Made by a program: the position numbers and the translations under genes. Shown here piece by piece: positions 51,933 to 63,490 of a stretch of DNA of 64,000 nt (positions are counted from its first letter, which is position 1; the number at the start of each line of letters is the position of its first letter). A model generated the notes under the pieces. The model had not been told where the DNA came from, searched no databases, and saw nothing but the letters and a program-made list of their open reading frames with translations. The stretch spans positions 2,356,001 through 2,420,000 of the forward strand of contig NBAZ01000002.1 in the NCBI GenBank assembly GCA_002794735.1, read 5' to 3'. This stretch comes from Pyrrhoderma lamaoense. Its lineage: Eukaryota; Basidiomycota; Agaricomycetes; Hymenochaetales; Hymenochaetaceae.

Positions 51933-53855
51933 TCAAAGACCAGCTGCCTGACTGAGCAAGCTCATGAGAACATCCTAGAGCCTATTTTTAGTACTTTTCT
52001 CAATAATTAAAGGGGCTGAACAACACGATGCTAACCTTATCCTCTGCACTATCGCAATACATGCACCATGGTCCATAACCATCCCTAAACTCCACAGCAA
52101 ATGAATGCGGAATAGCCTCCAGCTCATCATATCCCTCGTCTGGTTCCTTGATAGCAGCCACTCGGTTGTTTTGAAGGTCCATAATATCCAACGGGGAAGC
52201 ATGTTCCTATTCCAATAGAAAAAAAGAAGCACATGGTTAATCAACTCTCGTAATAACCGAGTTAGATCCTCACCTGAGAATCGCGATAGAAAGAAAGTGC
52301 ACTCCGAGTTAATTCATAATACCGTCTCTTCCAGCTGATCGACATATCAGTTTGTACAGTCACTGAACCCGTAAGCAACACGCCGTTTGCACTTGTCCGA
52401 GAATACTTCTCTTGGATAGCCTTCATCCGTTGCCTCTTTGAGAAGTCAGATGCCTGACGTTGTTCCGCTTTTCTCTTGGCTACCTCTGCTGCACGCATCT
52501 CCATCTCTTTCATTTTAGCCTCGAGTTCCTCAGTTTCTCTTCTTCGTCTTTCTCTCTCCTTTTGGCGCCGAAGCTCCATCTCTTGGACTCTTTTCTCTTC
52601 TTCGAGTCTTGCCTCCATCTCCTTTCTTGCCCTCTCGGCCAGTGCACGGCGCTTCTCTTCCTCGAGCCTAACTAGCCTACGCCTCTCCTCTTCTTCAGCC
52701 TGCCGTAACAACTCTTCTTTCTGTTCCTTTAGTCTCATCTGCCGTTCCTCTTCTTCTTTCATAGCTTGTAATTCCTCAGCCTCTTTCCTTTTTTGAGCCT
52801 CTAAACGTTTCTGAGCCCTAGCCTCAGGAGTAAGCATGTGCGTATGAAGACTTTTCCGCACCGGAACTGTCCCTGGGCTTATGACAACTTCGTCCCCATC
52901 GGACATGTAACTTTCATAGCGTAGTCGCCCATCCACATACATCGAACCTGTGGACACACTCTTTACAAATGCCGAAGCTGATCGCGACTGGGAAGTCTCT
53001 TTTGGAGGCGTGGGGGGCGGAGGCCCTTCAATGTCATCATACTCTGAAGGAATATTGGGAATACTAGAATTTGAAGGTGACGGAGACCGCCTGGTCCGGA
53101 ATTCTGACATGGCCATACGTGATGTGGGATCACGGGATCTAGCTTTCGAATACGCAGTTGATTCCGATGAGGAACGTTGAGTAATCGGCATCGAGGCACT
53201 TCGAGGTACAGTCTTTCCGTTACTACTGACCAGACGAGGGATATATGAAGGACCGAGCTGGAGACGCTCACGGAGTTTGTCTCTAGACTGAGTGGCTATA
53301 TTTTGAACATTCATTGAGATATTAGCTGCCTGTAGATACAGACCACATCTAAGATCAGTACATTTTGATCTGAATAATACAACACATTTGATGTTACCTT
53401 GAACACTATCCCAACAGCACGAGAGTGTACGAGTGCCCTAGCTGTTATGATTTTAAGCAAACAGTTACTAGATTGTTATATCACGAAGCAGAGTTACCAC
53501 TCACCTCGCCTCACCCCAGAAACGCCCTCAGGGACAAAAGCGATCAACGCGTAATAATTGTTCCCCCCATCTCGTTCACGACAAAAACCAAAAAACACAT
53601 CTTCAGGCTCACGTGGAACATTTCGGCATAAATCATCGAAATTTCCTTGACCGCTACTCAGTAGCGAAAGCTTGTCGCGAGTTCCTCCATACGTAACCAG
53701 TAACCTGCGCAGTAAATGTAAATTTCAGAAATAATAAATAAGCATTAGAGTTGTTGGTTTCCTGCGATCGTGACTACATACCAGTCTGTACCTTTATTCT
53801 TGATGATGTCGTCATACGCTCGAGTAACATTGGGATCTGTCAAGTCCACCGACAT
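51933..53855 (-). CDS. ADF-H / coiled-coil / PH domain protein (actin-linked)
   Basis: The N-terminal ADF homology domain (cofilin/coactosin type) is spread over exons from 53855: MSVDLTDPNVTRAYDDIIKN, TDWLLVTYGGTRDKLSLLSS, NNYYALIAFVPEGVSGVRRA, RALVHSRAVGIVFK and AANISMNVQNIATQSRDKL. ADF-H domains of this kind bind F-actin. A Ser/Pro-rich linker with a Pro patch (EGPPPPTPPKE) follows, then a long highly charged Glu/Arg/Lys coiled coil (about 120 residues at 52470-52810). The C-terminus is a PH domain: VLLTGSVTVQTDMSISWKRR, YYELTRSALSFYRDSQ, PLDIMDLQNNRVAA, FAVEFRDGYGPWCMYCDSAE and a final helix DVLMSLLSQAAGL. It probably links actin to membranes or cortical sites. All frames are intact. Confidence 0.8.
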
Positions 53856-54228
53856 TTTTTCTTTGGAAAGAAAGGTTCCTTGAGCATGAAAGTTGGAGAC
53901 GAGCTAATGTGGAGTATGTGTCGCGTCGTTGAGACAATAGGTCTCATAGGCAACGGTTCTGTCCACAAACGAGCGCGAGACAAAAGAGACAGACCAAGCT
54001 AAAGCTCAAGGCCTAGGCTGGGCGAGGATCCTCTTCATCATCGTGATCGACTGTCCTAGGTGGCTTCACAGAGTTTGAGTCGCATATCCACTAGAATTGT
54101 CATCTCTCCTCAAATCTGATTCTGATCAGGATCAAGCATCATAAGATTTATTCTAATATTACATGTAGAAATACAAGACGTCAAAGTCAAAATAAAAGAG
54201 TTATGTCCGAGATCTCAGTATCCTAATC
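53856..54228. other. Intergenic region
   Basis: About 370 bp holding the promoter of the ADF-H/PH g­ene and the 3' UTR of the DUF1295 gene. No coding signal. Confidence 0.4.
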
Positions 54229-55884
54229 TTATTCATCTGTTCCTTTCTTCCTACGCTCCTCTTCGATAGCCATCGGTCCATCCGTCTGTTCATCAAACTT
54301 GTACATCGGAAAATCGAACAGTAAAGTACGTTTAAGGATACCCGGTATAGGACGGTAGAGGACGGGTGGAATTGGAATGAGGATGCTAGTCGAATGGAGA
54401 TACGATTTGTATTTCGCCCACGCTCCCCGATATTCCTCTTTGGCTTCAGTTCCATTGGATAAGAGGTAATATTTTTTTGCGGTAGGTTTCTCTGCGGTTG
54501 GGACCCCGGATGCAAACATCAAAATCCTGTAAGAAATTCGGCGAATTTATCAGGGGTTCATCCTATATTTTTTTATCAGACAAAGATTACAAAACAAACT
54601 GACAATGTCGTAAAAATCGGAGACAATATGGCTCCATACTGTGCTCTTCCTGCAGGCACAGACAACGTGCCATTAGTTGACGGCGATAAACAAAGGATCC
54701 ATACTCCCCACCAGCACAACATCCTGCATTTATCTGATCAGTACGGGACCATTTAAAAAGTTTAATTAACCACCGCTCACTCTCCAAAATAGGGTGGGTG
54801 GCGGGACCACTTCCATATGCCAAACTGGATACAAATTAGCACTCTTTTTTGATCCCTTTCGCACCTAGCGGATAACTTACAGATGGAGGATCGTCCTTCC
54901 GAGGTTTGGAAGATTTATACCGAAACTGATACATATGAAGTTAGCAATGTTCAGAGAGCCACCCACACCCTTCCGCAAAACCCTGATTTTCCGTACAGAC
55001 CTTTTGAAAATCGGCAACTGACTCGATCAACCAACCGACTGCCCAAAGCACTATACCAGCTATGTCTCGCGACGTTCCAAAGCCGGGGTTGGATCCGCCC
55101 AAAGCGGGATCAGACACGGCTGGCGAGTTTAGTATAGTCAAAGGCAACGAAACTGTCCAAACCTTCCAAGACGTAAAAATGATTAATTGCTCGTACATGT
55201 GTGTTTAGTTAGATCAAAAATAATTTACCCAGACTATCTGCCCAACCCAGAAGCCTTTGATTGACATTAAGAAAAGATTATGATGAAATTAATCATTATG
55301 ACTAAAAACATACCCATGAACTTGAAGAAATGAGAGCGAATTTCATCAAAACGCGAATCACTTCCTGTCTTGAGCACACGAAACAGGAGGAATCCTAGAG
55401 AAGTCATTACGAGTAAATTTGAAGTAATATTGTGTCCGTAGGTGGGGAACCCTTACCGGCAAGTCGTGAGGCCCAGATCATGACTAAAACACTAGCAACA
55501 ATGTTTCGTGTATAAAATGTGTTGCCAATGAGTAAGGTTAAGAGAGCTTGAGATCAAGATAACAAGATGTCAGGAGTGATTGTGTTGTTATGTTCCGTAG
55601 CTACATGAACTATACCTAGAAGAAAAAAGTTTGATCCTTTGGAATAGAGCAACAAACATTAAAGATAGATTTCTATAACGGGCAGAAGTTGGCAAACCTC
55701 CGGTGAAGTCCGTTATTTTATCAAACTAGCCAGGGATCCCTGATTCAGTATCATATGGGGCAGCAAACAATGAGCACATTACTTGGAAGGTCCATGCAAT
55801 GAAGAAGCCCAAGGCTTGGTAACCTATGGTAACAAGTAGAGTTATTGCTATATAATATTTGTCCAACGCGTGAACAGGAGCCAT
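54229..55884 (-). CDS. DUF1295 family membrane protein (steroid 5-alpha-reductase-like fold)
   Basis: This is a polytopic membrane protein of about 330 residues in roughly nine exons. The first exon gives MAPVHALDKYYIAITLLVTI and a first membrane span, then FDKITDFTGGSNFFLL, LIGNTFYTRNIVASVLVMIW, RLAGFLLFRVLKTGSDSRFD, WTVSLPLTILNSPAV, then ADFQKFRYKSSKP. The diagnostic block FGIWKWSRHPPYFGEMLCWW follows, with FTTLILMFASGVPTAEKPTA and YLHSTSILIPIPPVLY near the C-terminus. DUF1295 proteins share the membrane fold of NADPH-dependent steroid reductases and isoprenylcysteine methyltransferases. The substrate here is unknown. All exon junctions keep the frame. It is divergent from the LYC1-type gene, 478 bp apart. 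Confidence 0.85.
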
Positions 55885-56362
55885 TTCTGATAGTTCTTGT
55901 TTCAAAGTCGTGTGCTGCTGTATGGGGGACTCAAATGTGACGACTTTCTGCTAGTAAATAAGAGCGGTCGGTATGGCCAACTACACGACGTCAGTGGCTA
56001 CTATCGCTCGATGTCTCGGGCGGATCGGTGAGGCGCGGCTGACGACAACGGTGTTTCCATCAACGTTCACAACACAAAGTATGAATCAGCACGTGCTATT
56101 TCAGTCTTGACCAACTTCCAGTATTTGATGTCACTAAGTGTTAACTTGCCTGGAAGTAGATAGTGGATTAAACGTCTTAAACAAAGAAGTCTCTATTTTG
56201 ACGAGTGGCTTTATTTACCGATATTTAGTTATATTAATAATACATTGAGCTAATACGATCAATGATTTATTGATTGACTCAACTTTACTCTAGTCACGTG
56301 GACGACGCATACATATCGATCCAATTTTGTATTCCCTAAAACTTTTTTTGTAATTCGCTGAA
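55885..56362. other. Divergent promoter region (DUF1295 / LYC1-type gene)
   Basis: 478 bp between two divergent starts. No gene or clear regulatory motif recognised. Confidence 0.4.
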
Positions 56363-57696
56363 ATGACTCCAGACGAATTTTTATCGCTTTCAATATTTGC
56401 GGCTACGTACGACCAGACAATAGAGTCAAGGAAGCGCACTTTTCCACATTGGGGTCGCGGGCTTACCGAGGAAACTTATCTAGAGCGAGATTCTCGTCTC
56501 TCTTACCTCGAACATGCAAGAAACGGTAAACTTGTGACTTGGTTAGATATCACACTTATATTATTTGATTGAATAATATGATCTGATTTTTTTATCATTT
56601 TCAAGGGTCCTGGCTCCCCGTGATAACCCAGCTACGATGGATTTCAAATGTTCTTGTGAAACGTATAGTTTTCCATATATCCAACAATTGATTTATACTT
56701 TTAATAAAATACATAACAACTGATAGATTTCGTCGTAATACTCTGGTCAAGTATCCGGTGGATGATACTCCGCGAGATGTTGTGGGATACACTGTCGCTT
56801 CGGTTTTCACACCTCCGCAAAACCGAGGAAAGGGGTATGCCGCACATATGATGAGGCTTTTACATTGGATAATGGCACCTCATTCATCCCTACCACAATT
56901 TCCAGCTAAATGGGGGACTCCACCACCCGAAAGTCCGGAATATAATGTTGCTATTGCCTCTGTTTTATATAGCGATGTAGGACCTACCTTCTATGCCCAG
57001 TTTGGACCTGATGAATCATCGGAAGGCTGGGTTGTTAAGGATCCTTACTCAACTATCTGGGAAGTCAAACCCGGTGAAACAGATCCTGCTCAATACTCAG
57101 AAGGAATAGAATTAATACCTCTCGACCTTAGGCAGTGTGTAATACGTTGGGATCAAGATACGGAGAAGATTCGTCAAACATTGAAAGCCACTCAGCCAGA
57201 TCGAATTGCCTATTCCTTTCTTCCTAACGAAGGTGTAGCGATGACTATGGTGCAGAGAACGGAATTTTTTAACTCTGATAAAGTAGATGCGAAGATGCCC
57301 ACGACGTGGGGTGTTGAGCTTAAGAGGCAAGGCAAGGAGCCAGAGATTGCAACCTGGACTATAGATGTCAGGCCCCCTCCGACTACCCTACTCATCACAA
57401 GACTACGTGCCAGCCCAGAGGGGTTCGGTCACATTTTGAATTACGTTTTTACTGCAGCACGGGACTCTGGGTGTGAACGCATAGAGGTTTGGAATTTACC
57501 AAAAGAATTGGAAGAGGTCGCCGGTCAGTACGGAGGTAGCACAATACAAAGGGAGGATCATCTTAATGCCCTGAAATGGTACGGACCTGGGGACGAGAAG
57601 GTTGATTGGATCAATAACGAGAAGTCAGTGATACTAGTCAAAACCCTCTTATCCTCTACTAATCATTATACTCTGCCTAGATTTTGTTGGAGTTAG
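56363..57696 (+). CDS. LYC1: LYC1-type GNAT N-acetyltransferase
   Basis: Three exons (56363-56541, 56606-56662, 56727-57696) give an exact frame of 401 residues. The N-terminus reads FAATYDQTIESRKRTFPHWG, then NGKLVTWVLAPRDNP, FKCSCETFRRNTLVK, and the GNAT acetyl-CoA motif region VVGYTVASVFTPPQNRGKGY followed by AAHMMRLLHWIM. The C-terminal half has SVLYSDVGPTFYAQFGPDES and ends close to a Cys-Trp pair (FCWS). This arrangement matches yeast LYC1, lysine N6-acetyltransferase of Yarrowia, which acetylates L-lysine in an acetylation-dependent degradation route, and its uncharacterised fungal relatives. The gene ends 98 bp from the convergent YheT-type hydrolase gene. Function as lysine acetyltransferase is by homology only. 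Confidence 0.8.
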
Positions 57697-57794
57697 GACG
57701 AAAACGTAAGGGTGTTAGGATAAATGGAACTGTACTATATAAAAACATACAACGTATTACAAACGCACAACTTGGATAAACAATATAAGCAGTA

Positions 57795-59226
57795 TTATAT
57801 ACGTCCCTTCATTGCATTGAAGAACTCTATAATAGGATGAACGTACCAACGTTCCATTTTCCCCTCTTCATTCTTTTGAAGCCACCCCAGATGACCACCC
57901 TTCTCAGTAATAGCAAGCACTACGTTTTCGTTTTCACTAGACCGGACAGCTTCTTCGACGGGCCCTAGACACTCCTTCCCATAAAAAGGGTCATCACGAG
58001 CATTTAGAAGCACACAAGGCTTGCGCACACGACCCAATCGGTATATTGGACTGGTATCCAGTGCAAAGGCAGTTGTGTCACTATAGCCAGCAAGTCGGGC
58101 CATAAATACTTCATTGACGGTCCTCATACGTACCAACCGCCAAGACCCTATCCTTTTGATAGAACGAGCTTTATTATTTCCTAATAATTCATCTAACCCC
58201 TGGCATTCTGCGTCTCGGAAAACCTGTTCGTGCTTGCTTATGATATGTGCAAGGTTTGATCCGCAAGTGTAACTATATAGCACTCTACGGAGGAAATGCT
58301 TGTCTTCGATTTGATTACTACAGGTTTCTAGGTCCCAAACAGTGGAAACACAGAAACCCGCTATCAAGGGACAATTATCCCCTTCTTCAGCTAGATAATT
58401 AGATAGGAGGCCACCTCCCATGGAGAACCCTATCAAGTAGTGAATCTACAATTTTACTGACCCTAAAAAAGTAAACAACGTACCTAAGCCAAAGAGAGCC
58501 TTTACGTCTGGATATAGCTTTTGGATGTACTTTACAACTCTGAAAACCCATGATCAGCTATATAACAAGATACCAGGGAGTTTGGCTCCTTTAAATACGT
58601 ACATTCGTGCATCCTCTACTGATCCAGAATGTGTGAAGTGAGGACTAGTCAAAGGACTGTTCGCTCCTCCTCGACAGTTCATTATGATGACCCTGTACCC
58701 AGCCTTTACGAGTTCCTGATATGCACATATAACGTACGAGTCATCGGAACTCCCGGAAAGTCCTGGGAAAAGAATGACTATGGGGGCTTTCTCGTCCAGC
58801 CCTGGGTTCGCAATGAAGTCAAGAGCTATTGTTCCATTGTCACTTACAGTAATGATGGTTCTATATACATGCACTATAAATAACGGAAATTGTTCAAAAC
58901 GATGAACAAACCTTTCAACATTGCTTGACTTCTTCATCCTTAGTAGAGCGCCATAGACTGTTTGTAAATCACCTCTGAATCATTTCACTTAAGAATTACT
59001 TCTAACAATTCACGAAGCACTGAACATACTGAGCGACTAGTAAAGGTGATTTATAACCTCCACCCCGATGCGACAATGAAGGTACCTCCTTCTGGACTAT
59101 CTCCAATACAGATAACTCACTGGAAACATCAATAGAGCTGTTCTTAGATGAAGTAGTATCTGGCCCTTGTAGAGGGGCACCATCAATAAGTGAAATAGAT
59201 GTCTTTGACCATGGTGATTTGACCAT
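57795..59226 (-). CDS. YheT/ABHD3-type alpha/beta hydrolase
   Basis: Exons from 59226 assemble into a protein of roughly 450 residues without frame errors. Family blocks are GDLQTVYGALLR (equivalent of the GHLQT motif), YRTIITVSDNGTIALDFI, PIVILFPGLSGSSDDSYVIC, YRVIIMNCRGGANSPLTS, then the nucleophile elbow GFSMGGGLLSNYLAEEG. The catalytic triad can be read as Ser in GFSMGG, Asp in LLNARDDPFYG and His in KGGHLGW. Members of this family include yeast Eht1/Eeb1 (ethyl ester synthesis) and mammalian ABHD1/3 (phospholipid turnover). A membrane-associated esterase or acyltransferase role is likely, but the substrate is not defined. Confidence 0.85.
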
Positions 59227-59621
59227 AGGCAGAAAGCAAACACAGGCGGCAGACAGATTACACAGTTGTCAGACTGACTTTAATGTAGCAACCCAAAACC
59301 CAAACCATGGTGAGTAGCAAAGTCCCCTGGTTATATGTGATGAAAGCAATTTCAATCTCGAGTCTCACTATTATTGGATAATATGCGAACAACAGTACAC
59401 AAAGAAATTCATACTTACAGCGACGTTTGCTGCAAAGGTATACCAGTACATTTGTCAGCCTTTAAATTTGCTAGTCCCTACCTTTGTATCTTCCACTAAA
59501 CCAAGCATCTGAATAAGAGACCGAAAGGATCTTTATATTGGAGAAATGTTTCTTTGTTATTAATTGTACAGTGCACCGCATAATCTAAGGTAGTAAAGTA
59601 TAATAAGAACGATAACTTTTT
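59227..59621. other. Gap with a possible very small gene
   Basis: About 395 bp between the hydrolase and GRX5. On the minus strand two short splice-compatible frames exist (ATG near 59436 or near 59512, GTAAGT donor near 59420, stop at 59258-59260 or nearby). Either would give a peptide of about 32 residues with a hydrophobic or Trp-rich end. I could not match either to a known small protein, so no gene is called. Confidence 0.3.
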
Positions 59622-60278
59622 TCAAGAAGATTTTGCTTCCGGTGCTTCCGGAGTCTTCTCAATTAAGTCATGCTTCTGTAATAGTTTTTCCAGTTCTCCA
59701 GATTGATGCACTTAATAGAAGTCAACTCAGAATAGTCCAAACAAACTGTCAACAGAGGAGGACTCACTTCCAAGTATAATGTCACATCCACCAACAAATT
59801 CTCCATTTATGTAAACTTGGGGAATAGTTGGCCATTCCCTATCAAGACAGCCCCAAAATGTTTGTTAGTGACAATATTCAATCGATACGCAAGATCTATG
59901 GACTCACGAGAACTCCTTGATGTCATTTCTCAACTCCGAATCCTCCAAGACGTCATAAGCCTTGATATTCTGCAGAGGAACACCATTAATGTCAAGTAGC
60001 TGTACAACAGCCCTCGAGAATCCACATTGCGGATGATCTGGTGTTCCTTTCATGAATAAAACAAGTGGTTTTTCCTTCACTGCTTTCTCAAGTTTTGCAC
60101 GAGACTCCTGCGAAAGAAAACGGAGAAGTGATGGCCCGAAGGCCGACCGCACAGGCAGGCGCGAGCTGGACGCTGTTCGCAGTGATGATGAGAACTAATA
60201 GCATCATTTGTGAGCTTTGTTTGCTATGAATGCCTCTTTTTGAGCACGTACGGAAGAACGAAAGGCCGGAGTGAACAT
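59622..60278 (-). CDS. GRX5: Monothiol glutaredoxin Grx5, mitochondrial
   Basis: This is a single-domain monothiol glutaredoxin of about 157 residues that carries [2Fe-2S] clusters from the mitochondrial assembly machinery. The first exon (MFTPAFRSS) joins a Ser/Arg-rich stretch ([19 protein letters not shown]), together forming a typical mitochondrial presequence. The core reads [20 protein letters not shown] with the CGFS active site, then [38 protein letters not shown] and [15 protein letters not shown]. These include the TP.QV and GG.D glutathione-binding residues. The tail is Glu/Ala/Pro-rich. The exons close in frame. The gene shares a 178-bp divergent promoter with the short-chain dehydrogenase. 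Confidence 0.95.
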
Positions 60279-60456
60279 GATGGACGAGGAGCAGACGTGT
60301 AATGAGAAATCTGAGATTGCTTAGCTACTATAGGCTGATCGCGAAAGGAAATTTATGACTCATACATTTCCACGCAAAGTCTAATCCATCCGGCCAAAGC
60401 GGGTAACGCTCATTACCGAACAATATCATGAAATCCATTTCATTGCTTTCAACGTC

Positions 60457-61407
60457 ATGAAGCCACAAAATCGCACTTTTATTATTTCTGGAGGGTAAAG
60501 GCTTTTACTACAATAACACTAGGTTATAAGAGCTAAGATCTGAAATAGTTCCTCAGGTCTTGGCCTTGCAACTGCACAAACTCTGCTTGATGCCGGAGCG
60601 TTTGTTTCTATACTTGACTTGCGCGAGAATCTAGAGCTTTCAACGAAAGATCCTAAGCGCGTTAGTTTTTACAAAACAGATATCACAAAAAGCGATGAAG
60701 TATCTTCTGCTGTCGAAAACACAGTAGCTTGGACTCGTGACTCACAAGCTACACTCGGAGGTGTAATCAACTGTGCTGGGATTGCATCTGCAGCAAAGAT
60801 TATAGATGCTCACGGAAAACCTCATTCCCTTGACCTTTGGAATTTTGCTGTCGCCGTGAACTTGACTGGAAGCTTCAACCTAACACGTCTTGTGTGCAAG
60901 CACTTAGTCGATGTCATACCTGAGGGTGAAGACGCGGAAAGAGGTGTAGTGATCTTTGTTGCCAGTGCTGCTGCGGTAAGTGCAGTTTCTATGACGAGTA
61001 CACCAATCACACAAGCTAAATAAAAGTATTCACATAGTTTGAAGGTCAACCAGGTCAAGGTGCTTATGCTGCTACTAAAGGCGCCTTAGTCAGTGCTACT
61101 CTCCCTCTCTCGCGAGACCTTGGTGACTATTTTTGTCTCTTGTTCTCACAAACTTACTAATTCTATGCCTATAGCAAGATATGGCGTGCGAGTGAATACA
61201 ATTGCACCATCTGCTTTTGCAAGTGCTATGACAGATCGTATGCCAGATAAGACACGCGCCAGTCTAGTGCGAGAACTGAATTATCCAAAACGCTTTGGAA
61301 CCGGATACGAATTTTCACAGGCCGCTTTATTTATTATACAGTGCCCTTACATGAACGGTGAAACGTTGAGACTTAGCGGAGGTTCCAGGTTACCTGGCAG
61401 GCTCTGA
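60457..61407 (+). CDS. Short-chain dehydrogenase, HSD17B10-like (3-hydroxyacyl-CoA type)
   Basis: Four exons (60457-60494, 60549-60975, 61038-61122, 61175-61407) give exactly 260 residues, the usual length of type-2 3-hydroxyacyl-CoA dehydrogenase. The Rossmann start reads FIISGGSSGLGLATAQTLLD, then ILDLRE and YKTDITKSDEV. The family blocks GGVINCAGIASAAKI, VNLTGSFNLTRL, VVIFVASAAA and the active site QGAYAATKGAL (YxxxK) follow, then RYGVRVNTIAPSAFASAMTD and LNYPKRFGTGYEFSQAALF. Closest in pattern to human HSD17B10, a mitochondrial NAD-dependent enzyme of isoleucine and branched fatty-acid oxidation. No clear presequence is present, so localisation is open. The gene is divergent from GRX5 and convergent with the dienelactone hydrolase. 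Confidence 0.85.
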
Positions 61408-61520
61408 AAACTCTTCTACATAGTTCATAAGTTGGACTTTGGATTTACATCATTCGAATACGACCTTATTACATACATATATAAGTTTAGCAACTTCACA
61501 ATACTTTACATTATCGGTTC

Positions 61521-62655
61521 TCACAATTTCTTGATGAACCATTCAACGGCGTTCTTGAATGCCCCTCTTTCCCAGCCTTTACTTCTGGAATGCTCAAGTC
61601 ACCACGAACCGCAAATCCGTGGGTGCACCCGGGGAAGTATGCGCGATAATAGTTTTCCGTCTCAGTTTTTCCACCACCAAGAATATCATCACCAATCTTC
61701 TGCTTTTCGGGCGGGTATTGTTGATCTATCTCGCAGGAATTGATGAGTAGAGGAATACCCGTAGCCTTGAACTTCTCCAATCTTCTGGAGCTTGTAGAAG
61801 AGAAGGATGAGAGACGCTGCAGCCTTGATTACACCATCAAAAGCGAGATCGAAAACATAACGTGCACCGAAGCAGTAACCAGTAGCTCCGAAAGTTTTTA
61901 TGCCACGTTCCTTAAGACCAGCGATGACTTTATCGAGAGGGGGCGCGTTTGCTCCTGACCATGAGACTTGAACCATGTTCCGATATCAAACTGGAAGACA
62001 TTAGAATTAGTTACAGTGACTCCAATAATCAAGTGGTTTGTTACCGTTCCATCCATCGATATGACAGGGTCATCGTTTAGATAATCTGGTACATAGGTCT
62101 AGAAACTTGAGTAAGATTATGACATAGGTTGATAATACGGAATATCATCAAGTACCTGAAAACCATTCTTTGCGAAGTCATCCGCCTTTTAAGTGATAGG
62201 AAATAAGTTACGACTGTACAAATTACGCAATATATATAATACAAAACTCACAAGCAGCTGTGCAGTAACGTATAAGCACTCGAAAGAAATACTGGATGTG
62301 GCTGCTTACACGACTATTCACAAGCTGGATACCAAAAATATCAGTCAATAACAGGATGGCTTTGTCTTGGGGTAGCTGTACATCATGACATTCACATCTT
62401 ATAAAACCTCAGTAAATTTCGAGAGATTCATACTCAGTCTCAGGGAGTGCAACGTATGTCTTGACCCCATTGATTTCCTCAATTTTCCCTGAATAAGTAC
62501 TGAGTAAAAGAGCTGATCAAATTAGAGCGAGCGAGTTAGTGCATACCTTTCGGCTCGCCTCATGGGTAACGCCTATGTTTTTTCAACTCAACACAGCAAT
62601 TCTATGCATTGAAATATCAGTACTTACCAGTAATACAGTTCTTGCAGAAAGACAT
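61521..62655 (-). CDS. Dienelactone hydrolase family protein, frame-broken
   Basis: The start at 62655 gives MSFCKNCITG, followed by exons for VTHE, GKIEEINGVKTYVALPE, DKAILLLTDIFGIQLVNS, FDIGTWFKSHGQEQTRP, DKVIAGLKERGIKTFGATGY with the nucleophile motif GYCFGARYVFD, and ATGIPLLINSCEIDQQYP, YYRAYFPGCTHGFAVRGDLS and the C-terminus FKNAVEWFIKKL. The nucleophile is the Cys of GYCFG, and the His of THGFAVRGD is the expected partner; an Asp in CEID completes the triad. Members hydrolyse cyclic dienelactones or other small esters. At least four single-base deletions are inferred (62558-62559, 61939-61943, 61779-61780 and 61562-61565), plus one near 61810. This is the most damaged frame in the window. 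Confidence 0.75.
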
Positions 62656-63490
62656 GATGAGAAAGTAGAATGATTTGCAGATAAGATGGCTTATGACGAT
62701 GAGAACCGCTCTTTATATCATGGAGTAATCTATATGCGGTACATGTGACTTTTGTCTATCGGTCATAATCACCTAATTGTGCTGATCCCTAGCCCTAGCA
62801 AGGCGTGGAAATCTTGACAAAAATCTAGTTTTTAGAGCTTGACTAGAGCGCTGCAAGCGCACTTATTTGTCAAAATCATTCAAATTCGACTTTGGATGCA
62901 TCCCAAATTACATTTGTTTTGTAGATTATGGCATATCATTGCGTGAAAGCTAAGGTGTGCAATGGTAGAATTCACGAAAGTAGTTAGTAGAATATTCTAG
63001 AAAAGGAGTACCTTGGACTATTTCAACTTGGCTAGGAATTCATAACATAAATACATACTGATGGAGAAAGATTTTTAGAGCATCTTATCTATTTATATGC
63101 TTTGATGTGTATGAGGTGTTTAGCCTAAATCAATACCTAATCTACAACTTAATTTTTCGGAATCATTCAAAACTATGCTGGACTCACAATAATATGAGCT
63201 TTGCGGTAGTTTCCTAACAGTACTATTAAATTACTACCTCACAACAGCTCTTATAACTGATAAATATCTCAGTTTTCACGTAGTGATAATACTGCTTTTA
63301 CGGGGGTACAGATACATGACTGTGCATTGAAATAGCCTATGCCAAAATGGGTCATTAAGTAATGATTATAGATTACATAACTCGTGTCATTGTCTCAGGT
63401 ATGAAGTTGGATCGCAATTCGCAAATTTGACACTTTACCAGATGCTACTACCATACATGAAAATGATATAATGTTTACAGAAATCCCGTT
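62656..63490. other. Intergenic region
   Basis: About 835 bp, AT-rich, between the dienelactone hydrolase start and the last partial gene. No gene, tRNA or repeat recognised. Confidence 0.4.
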
